From positions 62,001 to 126,000 of the forward strand of contig NZ_PNXY01000008.1 in assembly GCF_002879865.1 (NCBI RefSeq): a stretch of 64,000 nt of DNA, in the 5' to 3' direction. Shown piece after piece: positions 7,565 through 15,140 of the stretch. The notes beneath the pieces were generated by a model. The model had not been told where the DNA came from and ran no database searches. It worked only from the letters and a program-made list of their open reading frames with translations. The DNA is from Paraburkholderia rhynchosiae (lineage in GTDB: Bacteria; Pseudomonadota; Gammaproteobacteria; Burkholderiales; Burkholderiaceae). Within the stretch, counting starts at the first letter, position 1, and every line of letters begins with the position of its first letter. The position numbers and the translations under genes were made by a program.

Positions 7565-9913
7565 ATGAGCATGTCATCCCGCGCGCGCCGCGCGAGTCAT
7601 GGACGCCGTTTCCGGCAGCGAGCAAGCATTACGTTGGGTTTTGGCAGCGCGCTCGCGAGTATGTCGGTCAGTGCGTGGGCGCAGGCCGAGCCTTCTGTGG
7701 CGGCGTCGTCCGCGGAAGTCGCGGACACCGCCGCGGCCACTGCGGAGACCACACTCACGCCCGTTGTCGTTGTCGGCACTACGCCGCTTCTCGGCATCGG
7801 CACACCGCTCGCGCAAGTGCCGGCCAACGTGCAGACCGTTCGCGCGCAAGACATCGAACAGCAACATCGCAGCACGCTCACCGATTACTTCGCGAAGAAT
7901 CTGCCGAGCGTGGATATCGCCGATGCACAGGGCAATCCGTATCAGATGAACGTCAATTATCGCGGCTTCACTGCGTCGCCGCTGCTCGGCACGCCGCAGG
8001 GCATTTCCGTGTTCGTCGACGGCGTGCGCGTGAACGAGCCGTTCGGCGACGTGGTGAACTGGGATGTGCTGCCGCAGCAGGCAATCGACACGATCCAGCT
8101 GATTCCCGGTTCCAATCCGACGTATGGCCTGAATACGCTCGGCGGCGCCCTTGCGATCACGACAAAAAACGGCAAGACGAGCCCCGGCGGCGAGGCCGAA
8201 CTCGCGTTGGGCTCGTGGGGCCGCAAGACCGCGCAGATCGAACAGGGCGGCACCATCGGACAGAACGTGGACTACTACGTGACCGGCAACGTAGCGAACG
8301 ACAACGGCTGGGCGGAGCAGAATGCGAGCCGCGTCCGGCAGATTTTCGGCAAGCTGCGTTATACCGATGCCGACACCACGCTGTCGCTGTCGGCGGGCGG
8401 CGCGGACAACGATCTGCACGGCACGCAGACCATTCCACGTTCGTTTCTCGGCAATCCCAAACAGCCCTACACCTATCCCGACCAGAACCTGAACAGCGCG
8501 GGTTACGTGACGCTGTCGGGCGAACACTACTTCAGCGATAACGTCGAACTGAGCGGCAATGCGTACTACCGGCATTTTCGCAATAGCAATGTGAGCAGCA
8601 ACGCCAATCCGAACTTCGGCTCGGTGGATGACGGCGGCGGCATCGACACGACGCAGGCGACCAACGAGAAGTCTGTCGTCTCGACCGACAGCTATGGCGC
8701 GAGCCTGCAACTCACGCTGCTCGGCAAGCTCGGCGGCATGGAAAACCAGTTCGTGGCGGGTGTGTCGGCGGATATCGCCAATTCGCGCTACACCGAATCG
8801 TCGCAGGATGCCGTTTTCACCGATTCGCGCGCGACGGTCGGCATCGGCGATTTCACGCAGCAAACCGCGGCGAAGACGCATAACGGCAACTACGGTATCT
8901 ATCTGCAGGACACGCTGTCGCTGACGAAGCAATGGTCGCTCACGCTGGCGGGGCGCTACAACTGGGCGGACGCGACGATCGGCGACGAGAGCGGCGTGCA
9001 GCCGCAACTGAACGGCCACCATACGTTTTCGCGCTTCAATCCGGCTGTCGGTATCAACTGGAATCCAACGTCCGCATTCACGGCCTATGCAACATACAAC
9101 GAAGGCATGCGCTCGCCGACCGCGATCGAACTTGCGTGTGCCGATCCGGCCGCGCCGTGTTCGCTGCCAAACGACTTCGTGTCGGACCCGTCGTTGCAAC
9201 CGGTGATCTCGAAGACCTTCGAAATCGGCGCGCGCGGAAGGATCGGCCAGGCGACGACCTGGAGCGCCGCCGCCTACAGAACGACGTTGATCAACGACAT
9301 CGAGTTCATCAGCAGCAATGGCGCGGCGAGCAACCAGGGCTTCTTTCAGAACGTCGGCCGCACGCGCCGGCAAGGGCTTGAGCTGTCCGGGCACAGCCAG
9401 TTGGGTCCAGTCGCAGTGACGGCGAGCTACAGCTATATCGACGCAACCTACCGGTCGGGCTGGGCCGAAAGCCGTCCGAGCAACTCGAGCGCAGACGCAA
9501 ACGGCAACATCAGCGTGAAGCCGGGCGATCATCTTCCCGGCATTCCGGCGAACACCGTCAAGCTACAACTCGATTACGCGGCCACGGCGAAGTGGAAGGT
9601 CGGCGCGAACCTGACGTGGCGTGGTGGCATCTATGCACAGGGCGATGAAAACAACCAGGACGTGAACGGCAAGATCGCCGGCTATCTGCTGCTCGATCTG
9701 GATACGTCCTATCAGGTGACCAAACAGCTGCAGGTGTTCGCGAACGTCACAAATCTGCTGGACAAACGCTACGCGAGCTTCGGCACCCTCGGAGAGAACT
9801 TCTTCAACGGCCCGAACCATACGTTCGACGGCGCCAACCCGAGCAACGAACAGTTCGTCGGGCCGGGCGCGCCGCGCGGCTTCTGGGTCGGCTTGCGCTA
9901 CGCATGGAAATAG
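7565..9913 (+). CDS. TonB-dependent outer-membrane receptor
   Basis: Outer-membrane gated channel of 782 residues. A signal peptide with arginine-rich N-region ends near SAWAQA-EPS. The plug domain lies at about 75-200 (PVVVVGTTPL, NYRGFTASPLLGTPQGISVF, YGLNTLGGALAI). A 22-strand barrel follows and ends in an aromatic-containing strand, VGLRYAWK. The ATG at 7565 has the ribosome site CAGGAGACAC. It is divergent from the kinase gene. Being next to pqq genes it could import PQQ (compare E. coli PqqU/YncD), a lanthanide chelate (compare LutH) or another substrate. The ligand cannot be read from the sequence. Confidence 0.9.
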   Translation: MSMSSRARRASHGRRFRQRASITLGFGSALASMSVSAWAQAEPSVAASSAEVADTAAATAETTLTPVVVVGTTPLLGIGTPLAQVPANVQTVRAQDIEQQHRSTLTDYFAKNLPSVDIADAQGNPYQMNVNYRGFTASPLLGTPQGISVFVDGVRVNEPFGDVVNWDVLPQQAIDTIQLIPGSNPTYGLNTLGGALAITTKNGKTSPGGEAELALGSWGRKTAQIEQGGTIGQNVDYYVTGNVANDNGWAEQNASRVRQIFGKLRYTDADTTLSLSAGGADNDLHGTQTIPRSFLGNPKQPYTYPDQNLNSAGYVTLSGEHYFSDNVELSGNAYYRHFRNSNVSSNANPNFGSVDDGGGIDTTQATNEKSVVSTDSYGASLQLTLLGKLGGMENQFVAGVSADIANSRYTESSQDAVFTDSRATVGIGDFTQQTAAKTHNGNYGIYLQDTLSLTKQWSLTLAGRYNWADATIGDESGVQPQLNGHHTFSRFNPAVGINWNPTSAFTAYATYNEGMRSPTAIELACADPAAPCSLPNDFVSDPSLQPVISKTFEIGARGRIGQATTWSAAAYRTTLINDIEFISSNGAASNQGFFQNVGRTRRQGLELSGHSQLGPVAVTASYSYIDATYRSGWAESRPSNSSADANGNISVKPGDHLPGIPANTVKLQLDYAATAKWKVGANLTWRGGIYAQGDENNQDVNGKIAGYLLLDLDTSYQVTKQLQVFANVTNLLDKRYASFGTLGENFFNGPNHTFDGANPSNEQFVGPGAPRGFWVGLRYAWK

Positions 9914-9923
9914 CGTGACGGAT

Positions 9924-9966
9924 GCGCGAGGCGATGACGCGTGATCGACGCATCATCGCCTCGCGC
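9924..9966. terminator. Bidirectional hairpin terminator between convergent genes
   Basis: A perfect 14-bp inverted repeat (9924-9937 pairing with 9953-9966) encloses a 15-base loop. It sits between the stop of the TonB receptor gene and the stop of the convergent beta-propeller gene. There is no strong T-run on either side, so its strength is uncertain. Confidence 0.7.
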
Positions 9967-9978
9967 GTGATGGACAAC

Positions 9979-11148
9979 TTAGTGCGACTCGATCGAACCG
10001 TCGCTATGGGGATAAGTGACGATGCCCCAAGCTAGCGGCAGTTGGCCGATCTGCGTGATGGGCTGATAGCTGTGCGCGTCGAGCACGTAGACCGCGTCAG
10101 AGCGTCCGCATGCCACCAGTAGCTTCGCGCCATCCGGCGTAAAGCTGAAGTGCCAGCAACGTTGTCCGACCGGGACGTCGGTGAGATGCTCGTAGGTATG
10201 GCCATCGAACACCTGGACCGTTTTGTCGCGGGCCGCCGCCACGAAGAGCCTTTGGCCGTCGGGACCGTAAGCCACGCCATATGGACCGAGCTTCGTATCG
10301 ACGGTCTTGATCACCTTGAGCGTGCGTGCATCGATCACGACGAGCTTGCTCAGCGACTCGAGCGTGACGACATACTCCTTGCCATCGGGCGACAAGCGGA
10401 TGCCGCGCGGACGCCCGCCCGCCGCGAGCTTCACGGTTTTGAGCGGCGCGCCCGTGCGCACGTGATAGAGGGAGACGGTATCGTCGCCTTCATTAGTGAC
10501 GAGCATGGTTTTGCCGTCGCGTGAAAATTCGATGCCTTCGGTTTCGTGCCCGCTCGTCACTGAGCGCACCACGCGCCACGTTTTCATATCGACGATCGCG
10601 ATTTCCGCAGGCGGCTTGTTGGCGTCGTCATCATCGTCGGCGTGCGGTTTGGTGGGCTTGCCGTTGGCCTGCTTCTCGGACTGCTTCTCGGACTGCTTCT
10701 CTGCCTGCTTCTCTGGCTGCTTCTCAGGTTGCCCGTTCGCCGCGGGTGGGCCGCCCTCTTCGCCCGGCTCATAAGTGACGTAAGCGTAGCCGTTGTGCAC
10801 GCGCACAAATTCGGGATTCTTGCCGATCTTCACGCGCTGCACGACCTGCCCTGAAGCGGTATCGATCACCGCGAGGTCGGCGGTGTTCTTGTTGGCCACC
10901 AGCAACCGCGAGCCGTCCGTATTGAGGCTCAGGCCGCGCGGGCCGTCCGCGCCGACGGGATATGTCCTGGTCAGTGTCATCTGATCGAGATCGATCACGC
11001 CGACGCCGGCCTTCTCGCTAGTCACGTAGGCCAGTGGTGCGGCCGCGTGGGCCGTGCTCGCAACGAGCGCGGCCAGCACGGCGGCCATGGTTGCAGCTAA
11101 AGCGATGGAACGTCCCCGTCTTGCGATACGAAAGCGTGTCTCCAGCAT
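9979..11148 (-). CDS. Secreted YVTN beta-propeller protein with a charged low-complexity insert
   Basis: Probable periplasmic protein of 389 residues with a signal peptide (arginine-rich start, hydrophobic core at about 15-33, cleavage near AHA-AAP). Repeated blades contain YVTSEKAGVGVIDLD, RLLVANKNTADLAVIDTASG and LLVACGRSDAVYVLDAHS-like stretches, typical of YVTN/40-residue-repeat propellers. Some members of this family accompany PQQ-dependent alcohol oxidation systems. Residues 128-180 form an insert rich in Glu, Lys and Gln that ends in five aspartates. It is coded by a 12-base tandem repeat. The start at 11148 has GGAG 8 bases upstream; a longer reading frame to 11238 lacks a signal peptide at its start. 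Its function is not known. Confidence 0.82.
   Translation of the reverse strand: MLETRFRIARRGRSIALAATMAAVLAALVASTAHAAAPLAYVTSEKAGVGVIDLDQMTLTRTYPVGADGPRGLSLNTDGSRLLVANKNTADLAVIDTASGQVVQRVKIGKNPEFVRVHNGYAYVTYEPGEEGGPPAANGQPEKQPEKQAEKQSEKQSEKQANGKPTKPHADDDDDANKPPAEIAIVDMKTWRVVRSVTSGHETEGIEFSRDGKTMLVTNEGDDTVSLYHVRTGAPLKTVKLAAGGRPRGIRLSPDGKEYVVTLESLSKLVVIDARTLKVIKTVDTKLGPYGVAYGPDGQRLFVAAARDKTVQVFDGHTYEHLTDVPVGQRCWHFSFTPDGAKLLVACGRSDAVYVLDAHSYQPITQIGQLPLAWGIVTYPHSDGSIESH
10669..10728. repeat. Five 12-bp tandem repeats inside the beta-propeller gene
   Basis: Five units of 12 bases (consensus CTGCTTCTCNGN on the plus strand) at 10669, 10681, 10693, 10705 and 10717. On the coding (minus) strand each encodes EKQ followed by P, A or S. 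Differences lie almost only in the last bases of each unit. The unit is a multiple of three, so gain or loss of copies keeps the frame. Confidence 0.95.
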
Positions 11149-11388
11149 TGTTGTACTCCGTGGTGAAAGCGCTGCGCCGCGAAAGTTCGCGTCATTCAAG
11201 CAAAGTAGTCCATTGAGGGATCGTTTGACAACGGACACCGGGCGGGAGATTTTCCCGAATTGACGCCGTGAGCCTGGCGCCCGTTCTAAAATGCTGCTCG
11301 CCGGCGGACAATGAACGCAGGCTCGACAATGCCGCGCTTATGGCCATCCACGAGCCATCCACGCCGGAGCGACTGAAAGGAAACCATC
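11149..11388. promoter_or_regulatory. Divergent intergenic region, beta-propeller / ExbB-like gene
   Basis: About 240 bases between two divergent genes, which must hold both promoters. I could not assign convincing -35/-10 boxes. The ExbB-like gene has GAAAGGAAACC as ribosome site and the propeller gene has GGAG. Confidence 0.4.
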
Positions 11389-12168
11389 ATGCAACACTAT
11401 GGTCTCGCCAATGTCTGGCAGACCGGCGATTTCGTCACGCGCTCGATTCTGTGCGCCCTTTTTATCATGTCGATCCTGTCGTGGACGGTCATCGTCGTCA
11501 AGTGCTGGAACGTCATGCGGATCAAGCGTGTGACCGCCCGGACCGATGCGCGGTTCTGGCAAGCGGCTAGCTTCGAAGACGGACTGATAGGCCTGGGTAG
11601 CCTTGAGAGCTTAAGTGGACAGCAATCCGCTGCGGCTCTGCGCGACAATCCGCTTCTCGCGCTTGCGATGGCCGCCGCCGAGGCCGCGGATCACCATCGG
11701 CAAACCAGGCCGCATCTGCAAGACCGCATCGACGTATCGGACTTGATCACCCGCCGTCTACAGAACACGATGGACGACACCATCGCTCACATGCAAAGCG
11801 GCCTCGCGGTGCTGGCGTCGATCGGCAGCACCGCGCCGTTCGTCGGGCTCTTCGGCACCGTGTGGGGTATTTACCATGCGCTCGTCATGATCGGCGAGAC
11901 GGGCCAGACATCCATCGATCATGTTGCCGGACCGGTCGGCGAATCGCTGATCATGACAGCGTTCGGCCTCTTCGTCGCCATACCGGCGGTGCTTGGATAC
12001 AACGGCCTGACCCGCGCGAACAAGTCGATCGTGACGCGGCTCAGGCGTTTCGCGCACGGGCTGCATGCGTACTTCGTGACGGGTTTGCAACTGCCGTCGC
12101 ATGAAGGCATAGCGAGTCGCTCCACCAGTGCGCCGTTCGAGCAGCACATGCCCGCGGAGAACCCTTAA
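11389..12168 (+). CDS. MotA/TolQ/ExbB-family proton-channel protein
   Basis: Inner-membrane protein of 259 residues. There is one early membrane segment (about 20-45), a cytoplasmic stretch of about 80 residues, and two late membrane segments (about 140-165 and 183-205). The late segments include SIGSTAPFVGLFGTVWGIYHAL, the family signature. ExbB/TolQ proteins power TonB or Tol systems together with ExbD/TolR. No ExbD/TolR gene follows: the next gene, 123 bases on, is a phosphatase. It may serve the nearby TonB receptor with an ExbD coded elsewhere. Confidence 0.88.
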   Translation: MQHYGLANVWQTGDFVTRSILCALFIMSILSWTVIVVKCWNVMRIKRVTARTDARFWQAASFEDGLIGLGSLESLSGQQSAAALRDNPLLALAMAAAEAADHHRQTRPHLQDRIDVSDLITRRLQNTMDDTIAHMQSGLAVLASIGSTAPFVGLFGTVWGIYHALVMIGETGQTSIDHVAGPVGESLIMTAFGLFVAIPAVLGYNGLTRANKSIVTRLRRFAHGLHAYFVTGLQLPSHEGIASRSTSAPFEQHMPAENP

Positions 12169-12291
12169 ACGATGTCTTATCGGCATTCAAAGAATGTCTG
12201 AATTCAAATCGGCCTTCCGCTCCGCTATCGTGACTGCGTAGGCGGCGGCGAGCAATACGCCGGCTCCGCATAACATGGAGAGGACCGGCCC

Positions 12292-13062
12292 ATGCAAGCC
12301 CTGATCTTCGATGTCGACGGCACACTTGCCGATACGGAAACCGCGCATCTGCACGCATTCAATGCGGCTTTCGCGGAGGCGGGCCTCGACTGGTACTGGG
12401 ACGAGGCGCTCTACACGCATCTTCTGAAAGTGGCGGGCGGCAAGGAGCGTCTGCTGCATTACTGGCGCATCGCTGATCCGGAAGAAGCTGAGGGCTCGAG
12501 TGTAAGCAGCGTGATAGACGCGGTGCACGCGATCAAAACCCGTCATTACGCTGCGCGCGTGCGCGACGGCGGTTTGCCCTTGCGGCCCGGCATCGCGCGC
12601 CTGATCTCGGAAGCCGAAGCAGCGTCGATTCCGGTGGCGATCGCGACGACCACCACGCCCGCGAATCTCGACGCATTGCTGCAAGCGCCCTTCGGCCCTG
12701 ACTGGCGTAACCGCTTTGCCGCCATCTGCGACGCGGGCACGACCCAGGCAAAGAAGCCCTCACCCGATGTCTATCTCGACGTGCTTCGGCAACTCGGCCT
12801 GAAAGGCGCAGACTGCGTTGCATTCGAAGACTCCGTCAATGGTCTGCGCGCGGCACGAGCGGCGTTCGTGCCGACTGTCGTGACGCCGACCGCGTATTCG
12901 TCGCAGGATCGCTTTGAAGGCGCGTTGGCCGTGCTGCCTCATCTCGGCGATCCGCATACGCCGATCCCTTCGACTGATGCGGATCAACAACCCGCGTGGG
13001 TGGATCTGGCCACGTTGCGTCGCTGGCATCGCAATGCGCTGAATGAGACAGCAGCCGTATGA
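12292..13062 (+). CDS. HAD hydrolase, CbbY-like sugar-phosphate phosphatase
   Basis: Cytosolic HAD-superfamily phosphatase of 256 residues. Motif [12 protein letters not shown], gives the catalytic D8/D10. Motif II is at ATTTTPANL, the lysine at [10 protein letters not shown] and motif III at [11 protein letters not shown]. The helical cap and the [19 protein letters not shown] stretch resemble CbbY, which removes xylulose-1,5-bisphosphate, a Rubisco inhibitor. Other CbbY/Gph-like phosphatases would look similar. A strong ribosome site (GGAGAGG) precedes it. The stop overlaps the next start by 4 bases. Confidence 0.85.
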   Translation: MQALIFDVDGTLADTETAHLHAFNAAFAEAGLDWYWDEALYTHLLKVAGGKERLLHYWRIADPEEAEGSSVSSVIDAVHAIKTRHYAARVRDGGLPLRPGIARLISEAEAASIPVAIATTTTPANLDALLQAPFGPDWRNRFAAICDAGTTQAKKPSPDVYLDVLRQLGLKGADCVAFEDSVNGLRAARAAFVPTVVTPTAYSSQDRFEGALAVLPHLGDPHTPIPSTDADQQPAWVDLATLRRWHRNALNETAAV

Positions 13063-13784
13063 GCAAGCAGCCATCTTTTGCAGCGCAAATGCAACCGCAA
13101 ATGCAAACACGAGCCGTGCTGATCGACCTCGACGGTACGATGATTCATACCGCGCCGGATATCGTCGAAGCGGCCAGCCGCATGCTCGCCGAGTTCGGTG
13201 CGCCGCCATTGCCGTTCGGCACGGTCAGCGGCTTTATCGGCAAGGGCGTGCCCAACCTCGTTCGCCGCACGCTCGAAGCAGCCGAGTTGGATCGGCGAGT
13301 CGATGTGAGCGAAGCGTTGGCGGTGTTTCATCGACACTATGAAGAGACAAATGGTTGCATCGGTCACGTCTTTCCGTACGTGGTCACGGGTCTCGCCGAG
13401 TTGCGACGGCTCGGATACCGGCTTGCGTGCGTCACCAACAAACCCGAAGCGCTGGCCGCGCCGCTGCTGCTTATGACAGGGCTTGCCAGTTATCTGGACG
13501 TGCTGGTCGCAGGGGATTCGATCGACAGCATGAAGCCTGCTCCCGAACCGCTATGGCACGCTTGCCGATTGCTCGGCGTGGATGCGGAATGCAGCGTGCT
13601 GGTTGGTGATTCGCCGGTCGATGTCACGGCAGCAAAAGCGGCGGGCCTCCCGGTGTTTATCGTGAGTTATGGCTATGGCGGACCGGACGGCGCAGCGGCA
13701 TTGCAATGCGATGCGCTGATCGATTCGCTTGGCGAAATGCCGGCACTGCTCGCGGCCCGTGATGATAAATTGCGCGTCTCGTAG
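13059..13784 (+). CDS. gph: Phosphoglycolate phosphatase-like HAD hydrolase
   Basis: HAD phosphatase of 241 residues, translationally coupled to the CbbY-like gene (ATGA overlap). Motif [15 protein letters not shown], gives D23/D25. [14 protein letters not shown] is characteristic of the Gph/CbbZ group. CVTNKPE is motif II and [15 protein letters not shown] is motif III. The expected reaction is 2-phosphoglycolate to glycolate. The N-terminus has about 17 weakly conserved residues with internal methionines (for example at 13101), so the start could be later. The coupling favours 13059. Confidence 0.85.
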   Translation: MSKQPSFAAQMQPQMQTRAVLIDLDGTMIHTAPDIVEAASRMLAEFGAPPLPFGTVSGFIGKGVPNLVRRTLEAAELDRRVDVSEALAVFHRHYEETNGCIGHVFPYVVTGLAELRRLGYRLACVTNKPEALAAPLLLMTGLASYLDVLVAGDSIDSMKPAPEPLWHACRLLGVDAECSVLVGDSPVDVTAAKAAGLPVFIVSYGYGGPDGAAALQCDALIDSLGEMPALLAARDDKLRVS

Positions 13785-13991
13785 AAGCCCCATTGCTGCG
13801 CGAACGACCGAATACCAGGCCGAAAAATCGCGCCGATTACAAAAGATTGCGCCCAGAACACACCGCGTCAGGCCACTGGGCACGCCAACACGGATGGCCC
13901 ATTTCATCGCGAATGCTAGCTCTCCCACATACCGGAGCGCTTTGCCCTGGTCATACTGACAACTCAGGCGCGCGCGCGAAAGGAGGTCGCC

Positions 13992-14270
13992 ATGTCGGTC
14001 TATGTGGATGAAGGATTCCGGCCCTGTGTCACCGAGTGCGCAACGGTCGCGTTCAGGGTGTACTGCGATGATCGCGCGCAGATTTTCGAAGTCAGCGCCG
14101 ACGCGCTAATCGCCTATTGCGGAGCGGCAAGTGCGCGCAAAACGGATTTGCTCGCCGCGTTCGAAGACGCGCAACTCGAAATCCTGACGGTGGCGGCGCG
14201 AAAATGGACATTCAGGCCGACCGAAGCGGTGCGGCTCGGCGTCGACGAGTTCCGTATGATCAGACACTGA
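13992..14270 (+). CDS. DUF1488-like small protein
   Basis: A 92-residue cytosolic protein of unknown function. The pattern (a VAFRVYCDDRAQIFEVSADAL strand region, a helix with ALIAYCG and a C-terminal tail) fits the DUF1488 family as I know it. It has a very strong ribosome site, AAAGGAGGT, 5 bases before the ATG. The 207 bases upstream hold no other gene that I can see. The next gene begins 30 bases later, so the two may be cotranscribed. Confidence 0.6.
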   Translation: MSVYVDEGFRPCVTECATVAFRVYCDDRAQIFEVSADALIAYCGAASARKTDLLAAFEDAQLEILTVAARKWTFRPTEAVRLGVDEFRMIRH

Positions 14271-14300
14271 GTCTGCAAATAACTATGCAAGAATCGCGTC

Positions 14301-15092
14301 ATGACCTGGATCGCCGCGCTGCCGATGTACAACGTCACACCTTCGCTCGAATTCGAATGGCGCGAGTGGCTCGCTGACGTGCTGCGCATGGTGAAGCCGG
14401 CGTGCCGCATCGTCGAGCCGGACGAAGAATTGCACGGCTTCTGGCGGCGTCCCAATCTGCTCATTTCGCAAACGTGCGGCTATCCGTTGATGCACGGCTT
14501 GCGCGAACAGGTGCAGTTGATCGCGACGCCGCGCTTCGACGCGCCCGGCTGCGAAGGCGCACATTACGCCAGCGTGCTGGTCACGCGTGCGGATGCACCG
14601 TTCGACACGCTCGCGTCGTGCCGCGGCGCACGCGCCGCCTACAATCAGGACGATTCGAATAGCGGCATGAACGCGCTTCGCCACGCGGTCGCGCCGCACT
14701 CGCAGGAGGGCGCGTTTTTTCGCGCTGTCGTGCGCACCGGTTCGCATCTGGGATCGTTGCAGGCGGTGGCAGACAATCGCGCGGACGTCGCCGCGATAGA
14801 TTGCGTGACGTTCGCTTTTGTCTGCGATGAAATACCGGAACTGGCGCGGCGAGTTCGCCGCATCGGCATGACAGCGGCGTCACCGGGCTTGCCTTTGATT
14901 GCATCGGACACAGTGCCCGCTGCAACCGTCGAAGCCTTGCGCGAGGCGCTGAACGAAGCACTCGCACTGCGTCCGGAGCGCGCAAAACGCCTGCGTTTGC
15001 AGGGCTTTTCCGCATTACCGCTCGACGATTACGACCGCATCGCGCAACTGGAAAGCGAGGCGCGCGCAGTCGGCTATACGCGGCTCGGCTAA
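14301..15092 (+). CDS. PhnD-like periplasmic-binding-fold protein without signal peptide
   Basis: A 263-residue protein of the phosphate/phosphite/phosphonate-binding (PhnD-like, NMT1-related) fold. LISQTCGYPL, ARAAYNQDDSNSGMNALRHAV and GSHLGSLQAVADNRADVAAIDCVTF are the usual stretches lining the cleft. It starts directly with the first beta strand (MTWIAALPMYN) and has no visible export signal. No permease or ATPase gene is adjacent. It may be a cytosolic sensor or enzyme-like member; its ligand is unknown. It is convergent with liuD. Confidence 0.75.
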   Translation: MTWIAALPMYNVTPSLEFEWREWLADVLRMVKPACRIVEPDEELHGFWRRPNLLISQTCGYPLMHGLREQVQLIATPRFDAPGCEGAHYASVLVTRADAPFDTLASCRGARAAYNQDDSNSGMNALRHAVAPHSQEGAFFRAVVRTGSHLGSLQAVADNRADVAAIDCVTFAFVCDEIPELARRVRRIGMTAASPGLPLIASDTVPAATVEALREALNEALALRPERAKRLRLQGFSALPLDDYDRIAQLESEARAVGYTRLG

Positions 15093-15140
15093 GGCATTGC
15101 TGATGTTTTTGCGAAGCCGGAAAGCTCGTGCCGCCCGTGC

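Noticed and set aside
7574..9532. 652-codon open frame on the minus strand
   Set aside because: It is fully antisense to the TonB receptor, with no ribosome site and an arginine/histidine-rich composition typical of shadow frames in high-GC genes.
10669..10728. Short direct repeats considered as a CRISPR-like array
   Set aside because: Units are 12 bases, contiguous without spacers, and in frame inside a coding gene.
12196..12243. Tiny ORF of 15 codons before the CbbY-like gene, considered as a displaced pqqA
   Set aside because: It lacks the ExxxY core that PqqA needs and has no ribosome site.
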